Source: Artemisia argyi (taxonomy: Eukaryota; Streptophyta; Magnoliopsida; Asterales; Asteraceae). Taken from it: a stretch of 64,000 nucleotides of DNA. Made by a program: the position numbers and the translations under genes. Positions 35,170 through 48,400 of the stretch are shown piece by piece. Where the stretch lies: positions 126,634,373 through 126,698,372 of the forward strand of contig CM060709.1 in assembly GCA_030686995.1 (NCBI GenBank), given 5' to 3'. Below the pieces are notes generated by a model, which was not told where the DNA came from, made no database searches, and worked only from the letters and a program-made list of their open reading frames with translations. Position 1 is the stretch's first letter. Each line of letters starts with the position of its first letter.

Positions 35170-38100
35170 CCCAATTTACTGTTTATGCAGAAACACATCA
35201 GGGATCCTACTTGGCACCTCGACAGTGGATGCTCTAGGAGTATGACTGGTGTGAAAAGTTATCTGTACAAATATATGGAAGAACCAGAACCCAAAGTAGT
35301 ATTTGGTGATAACTCATCAGCTCCCACTGAAGGTTATGGTTCAGTAAACTGCAATGGTATAGTTTTTAGAAGAATAGCTTATGTTAATGGTCTCAAGTAC
35401 AATCTGATAAGTGTTTCCCAACTATGTGATGCAAAATACATAGTTCAGTTTTATGACAAGAGAGGGACCATCTTTAATGCCAACAAGGAAGTAGTGTTGA
35501 TTGCCCCCAGGAGGGATGATATCTATGTACTAGACATGGCATCCCTGACTCAAAATGGGACTTGTCTATTCTCAAAGGCAAGTGAGACAATCAACTTGCT
35601 CTGGCATAAGATATTCCCTCATCTCAACTTCAAGAGCATCAACAACCTGGCCAAACAGAACAAAGTTCTGGGCCTTCCATCCCTGGTGTATACCAGAGAC
35701 AAGCCTTTTTCAGCTTGTGAAAAAGGAAAACACCACAGGGCATCATTCAAAACCAAACAAACCTTTTCTATCAAAAGCTGCCTTCATCTTCTCCATATGA
35801 AGCTTTTTGGACCTATCAGTCCAATGTCCATTCACCATGAAAAGTATACTTTGGTCATAGTGGATGAATACTCAAGATACACTTGGGTTTACTTCCTGAC
35901 CAAAAAGAGTCAGGCAGCTGAAACCATCATGTCATTTGTCAGGAACATTGAAAATCAAAATGATGTCAAAGTTAAACAAATTAGAACTGACAATGGCACT
36001 GAATTCAAAAACCAAGACCTTGAGTGTTTTTGTGATGAGAAAGGAATTTCTCAAAATTTCACTTCTCCCTATACTCCTGAACAAAATGGAGTAGCTGAAA
36101 GGAAGAATAGAACACTCATTGAGACAGCAAGGACACTGTTAAATGGCTCAGTCCTCTCAAAACACTGCTGGACTGAGGCAGTTAAAACAGCCTGCTACTC
36201 TCAAAACAGGTCCATTATTGTGAAAAGGCACAATAAGACACCCTATGAGATATTCAAAGGAAGGATCCCTGACATCAGTTACTTTCATGTATTTGGGTGT
36301 CCTGTGTTTATTCATAATCACAAGGATCACTTAGGTAAGTTTGATTCCAAAGCTGATGATGGATACTTCCTGAGATATTCTCTGGTTTCCAAAGCCTTCA
36401 GGGTGTTCAACACAAGGAGACAACAAACCGAGGAAACTTATCACATTACTGTTGATGAGAGCACTGAATCCATTAGGTTCTCAAATTCCTCAGTTGAAGA
36501 AATTGGTATTGATGACTCATCAAGGTATCCCCCTGATGAGTATCATCCTGAAAACAACCCCTCAACCCAATACCAAGCTGATGTTGATGTCTCTTACTAC
36601 ATCATCCCTCACAACCTACCCCAACCAACCATTAGTGAGTTGATTGACACTTATCAGGTCTTCAATGAGACTGCAAACACTGAACAAATTGTTCAGGAAC
36701 CCTCAGAGCAAGTTGTTCCCATAAATGTCACTGAAGTACATATTGATGAGTCACCTCCTGTTCCTGAGTCTGAACCCAATCAGGCTCCTACAAGCTTTCC
36801 TATCCTAGACCTCAGGATAGCTAGATTAGATCCAAAGTTATTGAGCTTGTGAACATCATTGGTGAACCCACTGAAGGCATGCTCACAAGAAGCAAGGCTG
36901 CAAAACTCAAAGCAGCCTCTGCCAATATACGTCTTTATGCTGACTATCTCTCTGAAATAGAGCCTAAAAATATCAAAGAAGCCCTAACTTATGTAAGTTG
37001 GGTTCAGGCCTTGAGAGATGAATTGGAACAATTTGACAGAAATGATGTCATGACCCTTGTTGAATGCCCCCGGGGTGTTATAATCATTGGTATGAAATGG
37101 GTCTTTAAAAACAAGACCGATGAGAATGGCACAGTCATCAAAAACAAAGCAAGACTGGTTGCCAAAGGATATAATCAATAGGAAGGTATAGACTATGAGG
37201 AAACCTTTGCACCTGTTGCTAGAATGGAAGCCATCAGGATCTTCCTAGCCTATGCAACCTAAATGAACTTTAAAGTTTACTAAATGGATGTCAAAAGTGC
37301 ATTCCTAAATGCTAACATCAAAGAAGATGTCTATGTTCAACAACCTCCTGGTTTTGAAAGTAGTGAATACCCCAACCATGTCTACAAGCTTAACAAGGCC
37401 CTTTATGGACTGAAACAAGCTCCCAGGGCATGGTATGAAACTCTTTCAGCCTTCCTGATCCAAAACAATTTTGTCAGAGGAAAGATTGACAACACACTGT
37501 TCATCTACAGAACAAAAGTGATGTCATTCTTGTTCAAGTGTATGTTGATGACATCATCTTTGGCTCCACAAGCTACAAACTTTGCAAAAAGTTTGAGAAA
37601 CTGATGACTACAAAGTTTGAAATGAACATGATGGGTAAACTCACATCCTTTCTTGGACTCCAAATCAAACAAACTGAGAAAGGAATATCCATTTGCCAAG
37701 AAAAATACCTGAGGAACCTACTGAAGAAGTATGAGCTCACTGATTGCTCTTCAGTAAAGACTCCTATGGTTCCTCCAAACAACCTTGGCCCTGACCTCAC
37801 TGGCAAATCAGTGAAATAAACCAAATACAGGGGAATGATAGGTTCCCTGATGTACTTACTTGCATCTTGGCCTGATATCCAATTCTCAGTCTGTTTGTAT
37901 GCAAGATATCAGGCTGATCCAAAAGAGTCTCATCTCACTGCTGTCAAGAGAATCTTCAGGTACCAGAAGGGTACATCAAACCTTGGTTTGTATTACCCAA
38001 AATGCTCAGGATTTGATCACAATGGGTACACCGACTCTGACTATACAGGATGCAATATGGATAGAAAAAGTACCTCAGGATCCTGTCAATTTCTTGGTGG

Positions 38101-38484
38101 TAAACTTGTGTGTTGGAGTACAAAGAAACAACAGTCAGTGGCCATGTCCTCAGCTGAAGCTGAATATATGGCGGCTGCAGGATGTTGTGCAAATGTACTC
38201 TGGATGAAGAGCCAACTGAGTGACTATGGCATTCAATACAAGATGGTACCCATCTTTTGTGATAACACTAGTGCCATAGCCATCTCAAATAACCAGTGCT
38301 TCATCAAAGAACCAAACACATTGACATCAGATACCATTTCATCAGGGACCACATCATGAATAGAGAAATTGAATTACATTTCATCCCCACTGAGTATCAG
38401 TTAGCTGATATCTTTACAAAACCCTTAGATGAACCCACTTTCATAAGATTGAAAGCTGAATTGGGCATGTTGGACTTAGAATAA
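35170..38484 (+). pseudogene. Sirevirus pol: integrase, RT, RNase H, broken
   Basis: WHLDSGCSRSMTG (35208) is the protease-integrase junction region. The integrase has an intact H-x4-H, but the zinc site reads FSAC, so one cysteine is lost, and the first catalytic acid is Lys (HMKLFGP); RTDNGTEF and NGVAERKNRTL keep the other two. A frameshift at ~36840 precedes NIIGEPTEGMLTRS. The RT has KWVFKNKTDENG, then three stops (37179, ~37261, ~37281), MDVKSAFLNA, a frameshift near 37520, and an intact YVDD (37541). After a stop at 37817 comes RNase H (YTDSDYTGCNMDRKSTSG, MSSAEAEYMAAAG), a last frameshift near 38300 and the tail ADIFTKPLDEPTF, ending TAA at 38482. The product is not functional. Confidence 0.93.
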
Positions 38485-39120
38485 GGCAACTGATCAAAAG
38501 TGCTCCAACCTGATGTAAATTCTCTAGGTCCCTGATCACATCCTTCCTGAACTACCCAATTCTGAATGAAAAATTCATTCAGGGAGTTCAAGATGTCAAA
38601 TGGCATTGAATACCCTAACTAAATGCTCTAAGTACTTTGTTAGTAAATGTCCCAAGTAGGTAACTGATTCCTATTAAATATAGGAATATATGTCGCTTAC
38701 ACAACTGGCATCCACATCTTGGGCCCCCACATTTTTCTCACCAAATACAACTGAGCATTAAATGCTCCCTCACACACAAATAGTTGTGATGATATCACTC
38801 TGCAAAAGTGTCTTTTTGTAGAGCCACACAACTGTTCACCCCATCATGTTGAGAGAAAATAGGGCAATGGGAATCGTGATAATTAATGCGGAAATCAAAC
38901 ACACATTATTATACCGTTTTTGTTTAATAACAAAACCCTTTGATATCCGCAACATCACCTCCCTAATTCACACCCTATAAATACCCCCACAAAGAACACA
39001 CACACGCTAAATTTTAACAAAACTCTTGCAATTTTTATTCAAGAACAAATTGCTTTCAAAACTCTGTGTGTTTCTTCTTTAATCCAAACCTTTTTCTAAA
39101 ACCAGACCATTATTTCTCAA
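38485..39120 (+). other. Spacer between Sirevirus pol and the post-pol ORF
   Basis: 636 bp. A TATA-like CCCTATAAATACCC lies at 38966-38979, ~140 bp before the ATG of the post-pol ORF, suggesting an internal promoter for that ORF. Nothing else is seen. Confidence 0.45.
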
Positions 39121-40291
39121 ATGGCTTCTTCTAAAGTCATTAAATACGCACCGAATGTGGATTTCCAAATGGAAAGTGTAGACCTCACCAAAAATAATGT
39201 GGTGGGGAAGTTTGCCTACCATGAAGGGTTCCCTGAATACAGGGATGTGGTGAAGTTCCTTCAAAACTGTTTTCTCACCACCACATTCACAAAGACGCCC
39301 TCAGTCATCTATCATGACTACTTGAGGGAATTCTGGTGCACAGCAGTGGTTGAAAACCTTGATGCACCAAAGGAGGCCAAAATAAAGTTCTCAGTAAAGA
39401 ATGGAAAAAAGTTCCTCACTCTTGACTATAAGACCTTTGTCAAAGCCACAGGCCTTGACTATGCTGAGACCTTTGCAGCCCAACCCGCTGAAGAGGATGT
39501 TAGGCAACTCCTCTTAGAACTTGGGCCCTATGATAAACATCATCCTGATGTGACTCCAGGGGCCCTTCTGTCCAAAGCCCCCATCATCAAAACATGGTTC
39601 CCTGCCCCCTAGAGGATCCCGATGACATTTTTAATTTAGGTCCTTGGGGGGAATAAATCCTCTACTGAGCAACTAAACACTACTCAATCAATGATAGTGT
39701 ACTGTCTCATTGAGGGTATAAAAATTGACCTTGGAGAAATTATCTTCAGGGACCTCATAGCCAAACTGGGTGGGAAGTCTAGGCAAAAACTTATGTCTTA
39801 CCCTAGATTCATTTCGTGTGCACTGAATGACTTATTAGGGTCCGAGTATATCAAGCCTGGCAATGTTGGCTTTGAACCTGATGTCTTACATAAGGTAAAT
39901 TACTCTCGTGAACCTGCTGAGGTAACACCTGTCGCCCTGACCACGTATATGCTAACTGCTATCCAGGGTAACAACATAATATCACCAATTCCCTCTCCCA
40001 CCAAGAAGGTGAAGAGGAAGAAGGGACAGGGGTCCAAGAAGGTGGCTCAACCCAAGTCACTCGCCACTAAGACCTCTGCCCCTGAGCCTGACAAAAGGGG
40101 GCAACAACAACAGACCCTGACTGCTGACACCCTCAAGATCATAAACCAATCTTTGGCCCCAAAACAAAGGCCAATGGAGGGCACTGAGACATCACACTCA
40201 GTGTCCTCGGGCGAACCCGTTCCCAAAGGCTCTGCTGACATAAACAAGTCAGTGGAGTTGGAACTAACCCAACCTCTACATCCTGCTAAAG
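39121..40291 (+). pseudogene. Sirevirus post-pol ORF, N-terminal segment
   Basis: From the ATG at 39121, ~390 codons run in one frame up to the Tekay insertion, interrupted by TAG codons at 39610 and 39637 (the positions of a Trp and a Gln in relatives I recall). The first ~165 residues (VVGKFAYHEGFPEYRDVVKF, YHDYLREFWCTAVVENL, LDYKTFVKATGLDY) are a globular domain that I recall as a putative plant-transposon protein domain following pol in Asteraceae Sireviruses. Then come VLGG, MIVYCLIEGIKIDLGEIIF and YPRFISCALNDLLGSEYI. From ~39990 the protein becomes Lys/Ser/Pro-rich (KKVKRKKGQGSKK). The function is unknown; it occupies the env-like position but shows no obvious signal peptide or membrane anchor here. 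Confidence 0.75.
40287..40291. repeat. Left target duplication of the Tekay element (TAAAG)
   Basis: TAAAG before the TG of the LTR, repeated at 53631-53635 after the CA of the other LTR. Confidence 0.96.
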
Positions 40292-43200
40292 TGTAGCCTC
40301 TCGTAATTTTCCCAACGGTTAGTAAATACTTACAAATTATTACGTTATTTAAATACCCACTTTTGCGTGTAAAATTTTTTTTATATATATTAGACTTGAT
40401 ATATAAATCACAACAGTAAATTTTGATTTATCTTTTGCTTAGAAACGTTGCTTGCACACAAACCTAGATAGTCTAAATTATTACGAATATATATATATTA
40501 AACTTTTATATATTTTTTATATACGTTTCGTATATTTAAGATACAATATTTATATATTCCCGGAGCCTACAAAAATTCCCGAGATCACTCACTAATATTA
40601 TTTGATCGTAACCCGACTCTCAAAACACACCAGGTGGGCCCCGTTAACTCATTGGGCCTTAAACCCAACTAACAAACCAAACGGACCCTTTTATATATTT
40701 TGCTTTTCTTTTTCTGCTGGGCCAAACGAAACCCCAAGCCCAAAAGAGCTTATAAGCCCAAACGAACCCCTTTATTTTCTTTCTTTTCTTCTTTTCTTTC
40801 TTCTTTGGCAGCCTCGACACACCCACAAAATGTTCTCATTTCATTCGAATTCGACACACAACCCTATCAAATCTTTACATGCCTCAATTAACAACCTAGC
40901 AAGGACCTAGGAATGATAAAGTTTACTAAATAACTCGCTCGTTTGATACACTAAATTCAGCCAAAACAAACCAACGAAACCATGTGAACAAAATACCAAA
41001 AACGTGGCCAAACATTTCTTAACACCTCCCCATCACACCAATTGCATCAATTCGAACACTATGCTCATTATTTGATGTCAGGAATGAATAGAATTCAGTC
41101 TTACATATCCTTCTTGTTGCTAGAACTCGATTGGTCAAGCTTGTGGTGCCACACCTTGGAAACGAGCCAACACACAAACACTTGTGACCCTTTGTACTTA
41201 TCCTCACCTTCCAAACTCACTATATAACCTCACCATGCAATCTCAGTTCCTTTCACAAACACATACGTACCAAATAACTATCATACGTGAAGTGTAGCCA
41301 TCGAGTTGGGACAAGAAGTTTGGAACGAGTACGAGGCATAGAAGTGATCCAAGGAGGAACCAAATAGCTCGTTGTGAACCTTGCTAGGAGTGAACCATTG
41401 TACCAATGATCCTTTGATCCAACTCGAACCATACGTACCATTATCCCCACCTTTTGAGGTGAAGTAAGCAAACTCGAAACACTATAAACATTTTCTATTT
41501 CTAGTAATATTAGTTTTACACGTTTACTTTTATCTTTTATTTCGTAAATATTAAAACGTAACATATACATTTTATCTATCGTACTCTATTTTAACCATGC
41601 TAGAAATTAAGAGACATAATGATTTTGAACTAATATTATCATTCACGTAATAAATATAACACGTTCCTAATGTCACTTGACCCTTTCGTATAAATGGAAA
41701 ACACTTAGAATATTTCTAAGTGTTGGAAAATAGTTTCAATATTGATTTTCGTACAAACACTTTGCCTCGTTATTTCTTAATATACGAACGTAACATATTA
41801 TTATTTTTGGGGACACTAATTATTTGGTACACTAGTAAACAAAATATAAGAAGTTTCGAATCTAAAAACATTGTGTTCTTATTGAAATCGACATGTTTTG
41901 TGACCTCTTGGACAACTCGAATAAAATCTCAACACTTAGAATTTTTCTAAGTGTTGAGCAGTTTCAACATATGAAGTTTGCTCGATCACTTTGGTCTCGT
42001 AAATGAATAATTTGACACATGATATGTTCTTTTTAAAACTCGACCTCATTAACAGCTTATTAGACAATTACAAGACACATTTTATTCGACCTAATAAGCT
42101 TGCTTAGACCTGGTACTCGACCTATTTTGTAGCGACAAAAACTCAGTTTTTATAAAACAATATAAGTCAAAACGTGGGCTTATCTCAAGCCCACTAAGCC
42201 AACGTGATACACTGGGCCTGGGAGCCCAACTCCAGTGTTTTTGGCATCCAAAAATAAGCCCAAGTCAGGGCCCAAACCTTTCGTAAGCCCATTGGATCAC
42301 AAAACGTTAACGGGCCTTTAAATAGACTCGTTAAGGCCCAATTTAGAAAATAAGTGAAAAATAAGCTAATAAGCTGTTGTAATAAACTTATTTGAATGTC
42401 CTGAGCTTATTTAAGAAGTCAAAATGTTGAACTTTTAATTTGGTGAAATTTGGACTAACTTTGCAAAATTTCTTAAACCGAGGGACTAAAATTGTCAAAA
42501 TGGTAAACTATGGGTAGAAACTGTCAAAACAGAAAACTTTGAGTTCTAAACTGTTAAAAATGATATTTGGAGTTGAAAAATGTAAATATTGATGCTTTTG
42601 GACCTAAAATGTAAATTATATATATTTTGGACTAACGGTGTAAAATATATATCGTTAGGGTTAAAAATGTAAATTTTGGAAACTTAAAGAAATTTTCAGT
42701 AAATATTATTTTATAAAAATAATATTAACCTTTTACATATATAAACATATAATTAAACTAAGACTTATATAAACATAAACTTATATATATATATACGATA
42801 TATATTCGTAATTATAATTAAACGATATAACGATACATTATTTATTTCTTGTAAAACGATACGTTTAGTTTATTTCCGTTATAAAAACTAACTTTATATC
42901 AATCATCAATCATTTTTACTTACAAGTTATATGTATATATAACTTTGTTTTTGAACTTTAAACATTTAAACGAACACGAGTTTTAATAACAAACTGAATG
43001 ACTAATATTCGCGATAAAACCAGATTTAGACTATCAACTGAAACTTGCATTATCTTTTAGGTTGTGTTGTGTGAAGCCGTTTCCTTGCTTTGTTGAGACT
43101 ACGATACCACTGTACTACTAAGGTGATTTCATAGCCCACTCTTTAACTATTTTCCCGTGGGGAGATACATGCTTAAAACTCGATCACGAGTCTTTTATAC

Positions 43201-43899
43201 CGGGTATTGAAATACCGTCAGGCCAATGTTATTTGCTTAAGTTACTATTGTCAGAAGTCCCTCGATCATGAACCTTAATCACTTGAAGGGTGAACGTAAA
43301 TAATTGTGGATAGTACTATTAGTGATTGACAATCCTCGTTTGGTTGTTGAAGAAAACACCAGGCGCACTTTATTGTTCTTATAAATAGGTTATTGACAAA
43401 TACCTATCTTTGGGGGCCTATTACTTACCATCATAATTCATATTTATGATTGGCTGTTAATCATTGAGTATCATGAGCTTAAGGCAATAACAGGAACATT
43501 TATTTTTTTTTAACATATTGATTGTATGTGATTACAATACATTCTTAACTTGTGATTCAAACTCTTAAACTCAAACCTATGAATATCACTCAACTTTATG
43601 TTGACTTTAGCATGTTTATCTCAGGTAACTAAACAAGACGGATCTGGATGGCACGGAGTGGGCAAAAGCATGACAAGAACATAATAAACTACTTATTTTC
43701 CTTCAGAATAAAACACGTTCTTAACTTAATAATGTCTTGTATCTCAGATATTTGGTATTTTGAAATAAATTAAACTTTAATACTTCACTTTGTGTTGTCT
43801 ACTATAATTGTGACAAAGATCCTTGAAGTAATACCCCGAAAGTCTTCCGCTGACATGTTAAGTCTTCCGCTGTTATTAACGACTTTTGGGGGTGTTACA
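40292..43899 (+). repeat. 5' LTR of the Tekay element (3608 bp)
   Basis: TGTAGCC to GTGTTACA. It is very long for an LTR. It contains two hairpins (AACACTTAGAA with TTCTAAGTGTT, centred near 41713 and 41943) and AT-rich blocks. Short frames inside recur identically in the 3' LTR and are not genes. Confidence 0.95.
41697..41959. repeat. Two near-identical hairpins 230 bp apart in the Tekay LTR
   Basis: AACACTTAGAA-TA-TTTCTAAGTGTT (41699-41724) and CAACACTTAGAA-TT-TTTCTAAGTGTTG (41929-41956) share the same 11-12 bp arms. Both occur again in the 3' LTR near 51430 and 51665, unchanged. Confidence 0.75.
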
Positions 43900-43902
43900 G
43901 AT

Positions 43903-43917
43903 TGGTATTCAGAGCCA
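43903..43917 (+). other. Primer-binding site of the Tekay element
   Basis: TGGTATTCAGAGCCA, four bases after the LTR. Compared with the iMet complement TGGTATCAGAGCC it has one extra T. Confidence 0.8.
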
Positions 43918-44140
43918 CGGTTATAGAGAACCAGATGTTTTTAAACATTGGACTATAACTACACTTTAACTGGACCATTTTTTTTTTTACAAAATACCAC
44001 TTCATGCCCTCCGTGCCTACATTCCAACATCTGGTAGAAAAGTTACTTCTCATTATTTCTTACTTATATAACTTGATATATGCTTACATGTTATGATTAT
44101 GCTAATAACTATGTTTACTAATCGGGATTATTACAGTACC

Positions 44141-45178
44141 ATGTCTTCCAAACCCAACTTCATTGTTTTGTTATCGGATTCGGAAACTGAGAGCTCTACA
44201 CCTATTGTACCAACTCTTGCTCCAATGACTGTGTCACCTACAACAGACAAGAATAAGGAAAGTCAGCAATCCTTTACTTCACCTCAAGCATCATCTGGTC
44301 CAATCAGACGCAGTAAGCAAACTTCTCCATTCCAGCCTTATGAACCAGCCACTGCTGGAAAAGCTCTTTCATATGCTGAAGAAAAAGACATCTGGGATGA
44401 TACTAAAGGGAAAAAGGAAATTGCTCCAACTGCAGAACCAGTGATACTACCTAGTATATTTTATCAGCAGACTACTACTGTACCAGTAACAATCAACAGT
44501 CCACCACCTGTGAAAATTCCCAGTGCTCCTCTGCCTTATCAACCAAGGAATTACCAGATTCGTCCTACCTCCTCAGATCCTTACTATTATGCAAGAACCA
44601 ACCATAAGGCTCGTAAGCGGGTCAATGCTCGCAAATGGTCATTCCTACTACCAATCCTTAAGTATTGGAGATCTCAAGAAGGTACTCCCACCAACAGAGA
44701 ACTTGGTGAAAGATCATCATTTGCTGCATCCAAGATCCTTCCAGTCACTGGAGAACCCATTCACCATACCATACCACTCTTGGCAGCTAGGTTAGTAAGA
44801 CATGAAGACAGGTTAGACGCCATAGCCACCTTGGTGAACAACATCCCTAATGAACTGATAGAAGTCATGTCAGCTGAGATAGAACAACTTGTGATGGGAC
44901 ACCTAGAAATGGGAACCATGATGGAACAACTAAGTACCCAATTCGGTGAAGCTATGGAATTCATCGGATTACTTTGCTCTGCTAACACCGTAAACAAGGA
45001 CATCATGTGTGACATCGATCAAGCTCTCGACACCACAAGAGCCCAAGTCATGTCTCTGCGACGTGCACAACAAGAAACACAAGCTAGGGAGAGAGACCGA
45101 GACCAAATCATAGAAACCATGGCCGCCAAAATTCAGGAACTAGAACGTCGTCTTGATGATAACCAAGGAAAACCCTAG
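44141..45178 (+). CDS. Extra ORF between primer-binding site and gag of the Tekay element
   Basis: 345 codons from ATG 44141 (in-frame ATGs at 44093 and 44111 are upstream alternatives) to TAG at 45176. The first half is Ser/Thr/Pro-rich with an acidic start (LLSDSETESS) and a short KDIWDD motif. A basic stretch follows (NHKARKRVNARKW). The second half is predicted by eye to be helical, with heptad-like leucine/methionine spacing (LLAARLVRHEDRLDAIATL ... MAAKIQELERRLDD), i.e. a coiled coil. No zinc knuckle, protease or catalytic motif. It is separated from gag-pol by 284 bp and lies one frame apart. I recall a similar Pro-rich plus coiled-coil segment upstream of gag in Asteraceae Tekay polyproteins. 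The function is unknown; it could be a capsid or regulatory accessory. Confidence 0.75.
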   Translation: MSSKPNFIVLLSDSETESSTPIVPTLAPMTVSPTTDKNKESQQSFTSPQASSGPIRRSKQTSPFQPYEPATAGKALSYAEEKDIWDDTKGKKEIAPTAEPVILPSIFYQQTTTVPVTINSPPPVKIPSAPLPYQPRNYQIRPTSSDPYYYARTNHKARKRVNARKWSFLLPILKYWRSQEGTPTNRELGERSSFAASKILPVTGEPIHHTIPLLAARLVRHEDRLDAIATLVNNIPNELIEVMSAEIEQLVMGHLEMGTMMEQLSTQFGEAMEFIGLLCSANTVNKDIMCDIDQALDTTRAQVMSLRRAQQETQARERDRDQIIETMAAKIQELERRLDDNQGKP

Positions 45179-45462
45179 AATGCCATAGATTGTCGACGTA
45201 GCCTCACCCACATCACAGTAATAACTTGTATTTAAATGTCCTAAAGATATGTCAACAAGAATAAATAAGTGATGTAAACTCAAAACGACAATCTAATCAA
45301 TGATGATATGTTTGCTTTATTTTCATAAGTGTTATGATATCGTATATTGCATCGTGATATATGTGACACTATTATAACTTTGAACCTATTGATGTTACTA
45401 AATAGTCTAACACAAGATGGTTATTATGAAAATTCTGAAAATATACTCTCATTTTTAGGAAT
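45179..45462 (+). other. Spacer between the extra ORF and gag-pol
   Basis: 284 bp, AT-rich. The run ACTCTCATTTTTAG ends two bases before the AAT that precedes ATG 45463 and would pass as a splice acceptor, so the extra ORF could be removed by splicing to express gag-pol. This is a guess from sequence alone. Confidence 0.4.
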
Positions 45463-48400
45463 ATGGCACCTAAGAGAACCGCGACCACTACCTCAGCAGC
45501 AACCATGACCCCGGAAGAAATCCAACAAGCAATCACCAATGGAATCAATGCAGCCTTAGCCGAACAAGCAAATGCTAACGCACAACCGGCAAGAAATGTT
45601 GCTCCCGCACCTCGCCAATGTACCTATAAAGATTTTATGGCTTGTCAGCCGACTTACTTCATGGGTACTGAAGGGATAACTAAACTCGCCCATTGGTTCG
45701 AGAGATGCGAAACAGTATTCCAAAGGAGTGGATGCTCAGAAAACAACAGAGTCACATTTGCCACAGGAACCTTAATGGATGACGCTTTGTCATGGTGGAC
45801 CGCTACAACTCAAACTTTAGGTACAGAAGCAGCGTACCGACTCTCTTGGACGGAATTCAAAGCCAAGATCCTAAAGAAGTACTGTCCTCGATCCGAAATA
45901 AGGAAACTGGAAGACGAATTCCATATCCTTACAGTCAAAGGAATCGATCTTAGGGCTTACAACAGGAGATTCCACGAGCTAATGGCATTATGTCCTTCTA
46001 TCGTACCAGATTTAGAGAAAACTCTGGAGAAGTATATTGAAGGTCTTCCCCGGAATATTGAAGGAAACGTCACAGCATCCAACCCACCATCACTAGAAGT
46101 CGCAATGGAGTTAGCACAAAAACTCCTAGACCGCGAAATCAAGTGCAACGAACTCAAAAGAAAGCTCGATGACAGGAGAACCACCCACCATCAAAACCAC
46201 AATCACTACCACAACGGCCATCGCAACAACAACCATCACCACAACAACAACAACTACAACAGGATCAACCAACAACAACACCAGAACAAGAACCCACATC
46301 GTCAACAACAGAACCAACGACAAGAACCTCCTAAGATATTTACGGCAACCAATGGCAATGGATATCAAGGTATTAAGCCGCAGTGCAACCGATGCAAGCT
46401 CCATCACAATGGTGCTTGTACATTAAAATGCCATAAATGCCAAAGGATAGGTCATGCCACAAAAGATTGTAGGACCCCTGCTACCGGCAGCAACCTACAA
46501 CCAATAGCACCAACATGTTACTCATGCGGAGAAACTGGACACTTCAAGAACCGCTGTCCAAAAGGAAATGATCAGAACACTGCACGAGCGAGAGCATACG
46601 TGATGGGAAATGAAAATGAACCACAAAACTCCGACGTTGTCACGGGTACGTTCTTATTAAATCATCATAATGCTAGAGTATTATTTGATTCTGGAGCAGA
46701 TAAGAGCTTCGTGTCAGATACGTTTGCCCCTTTCATTAACTCTAACCCTTCTAAGCTAAACACTACATACGAGATAGAAATGGCCAATGGGAACTTAATT
46801 AGCACCAACTCTGTTTTAAGAAATTGTACCTTAACCCTCGTAGGAGAATCTTTTCCTATTGACCTGATGCCTGTCCAACTCGGTAGTTTTGATGCTATCA
46901 TCGGAATGGATTGGTTATCCAAACATCATGCTAAGATTCATTGTGACGAGAAAGCCATACACATTCCTTTTAAGAATGAAACCCTCGTTATCCATGGCGA
47001 CAAGAATAAAAACCGATACGGAATCATCTCATGCCTCAGAATGATAAAATACATGAACGAAGGATGTCATGTATTCATGGTTCAGGTGACGGAAAGTAAG
47101 TTAACCGAGAAACAACTTAAAGATGTACCTATCGTTAGGGAATTCCCTGAAGTATTTCCTGAAGATCTACCCGGTCTTCCACCAACTCGTCAAGTAGAGT
47201 TCCAAATTGAACTAGTGCCTGGAGCGGCACCAGTAGCAAAAGCACCTTACAGGTTGGCACCTTCCGAAATGGAGGAACTATCGGAACAACTAAAGGAATT
47301 ATCCGATAAAGGTTTCATTAGACCAAGTTCATCACCTTGGGGAGCCCCAGTTCTATTTGTTAAAAAGAAAGACGGATCATTCCGAATGTGCATAGATTAC
47401 CGAGAGTTAAACAAACTCACTATAAAGAACCGATATCCTTTACCTAGAATAGACGATTTGTTTGATCAATTACAAGGATCGAGTGTATACTCGAAGATTG
47501 ATCTAAGGTCGGGATACCATCAATTGAGAGTTCGGGAAGAAGATATTCCCAAGACAGCCTTTAGAACCCGTTATGGACACTATGAATTTCAGGTAATGCC
47601 ATTTGGTCTAACGAACGCACCCGCCGTGTTTATGGACCTAATGAACCGAGTATGCAAGCCATATTTGGACAAATTCGTGATAGTATTCATAGACGACATA
47701 CTGATCTACTCTCGTAACAAAGAAGAACATGCCAATTATTTAAGAACTATCCTAGAGTTACTTAGGAAAGAAAAGTTGTACGCGAAATTCTCAAAATGTG
47801 ACTTTTGGATTCCCACTGTGCAATTTTTGGGACACGTAATCAATAGTCAAGGTATCCACGTGGATCCAGCAAAGATAGAAGCAGTTAAAGAATGGTCATC
47901 ACCTACAACTCCCACAGAAGTACGTCAATTTTTAGGTCTTGCAGGTTACTACCGGAGATTTATTGAAGGTTTCTCTAAGATCTCAAAACCATTGACCAAG
48001 TTGACCCAAAAGAACGAAAAGTACGTCTGGGGACAAGAAGCAGAATCAGCCTTCCAACTGTTAAAACAAAAGCTTTGTGAAGCTCCAATACTAGCATTGC
48101 CCGAAGGAAGCAAAGATTTCGTGCTATATTGTGACGCTTCGTACCATGGTTTAGGTGCAGTTTTGATACAACGGGATAAGGTAATAGCTTATGCCTCACG
48201 TCAACTGAAGAAACATGAGGAAAATTACACAACCCATGATCTAGAACTAGGAGCAATAGTATTCGCTCTCAAGTTATGGAGACACTATCTATACGGCACT
48301 AAGTGTATCGTGTTTACAGATCACAAAAGTCTCCAACACATCCTAGATCAAAAGGATTTAAACATGAGACAACGCCGTTGGTTAGAATTGCTTAGTGATT

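Noticed and set aside
40602..41950. Small frames in the Tekay 5' LTR that recur at 50335-51683
   Set aside because: They repeat only because the two LTRs are near-identical; no domain, and LTR indels and AT-rich context explain them.
44093..44140. Upstream ATG starts for the Tekay extra ORF
   Set aside because: The 16 extra residues are hydrophobic and unlike the acidic Ser-rich N-terminus; ATG 44141 was preferred but this is not proven.
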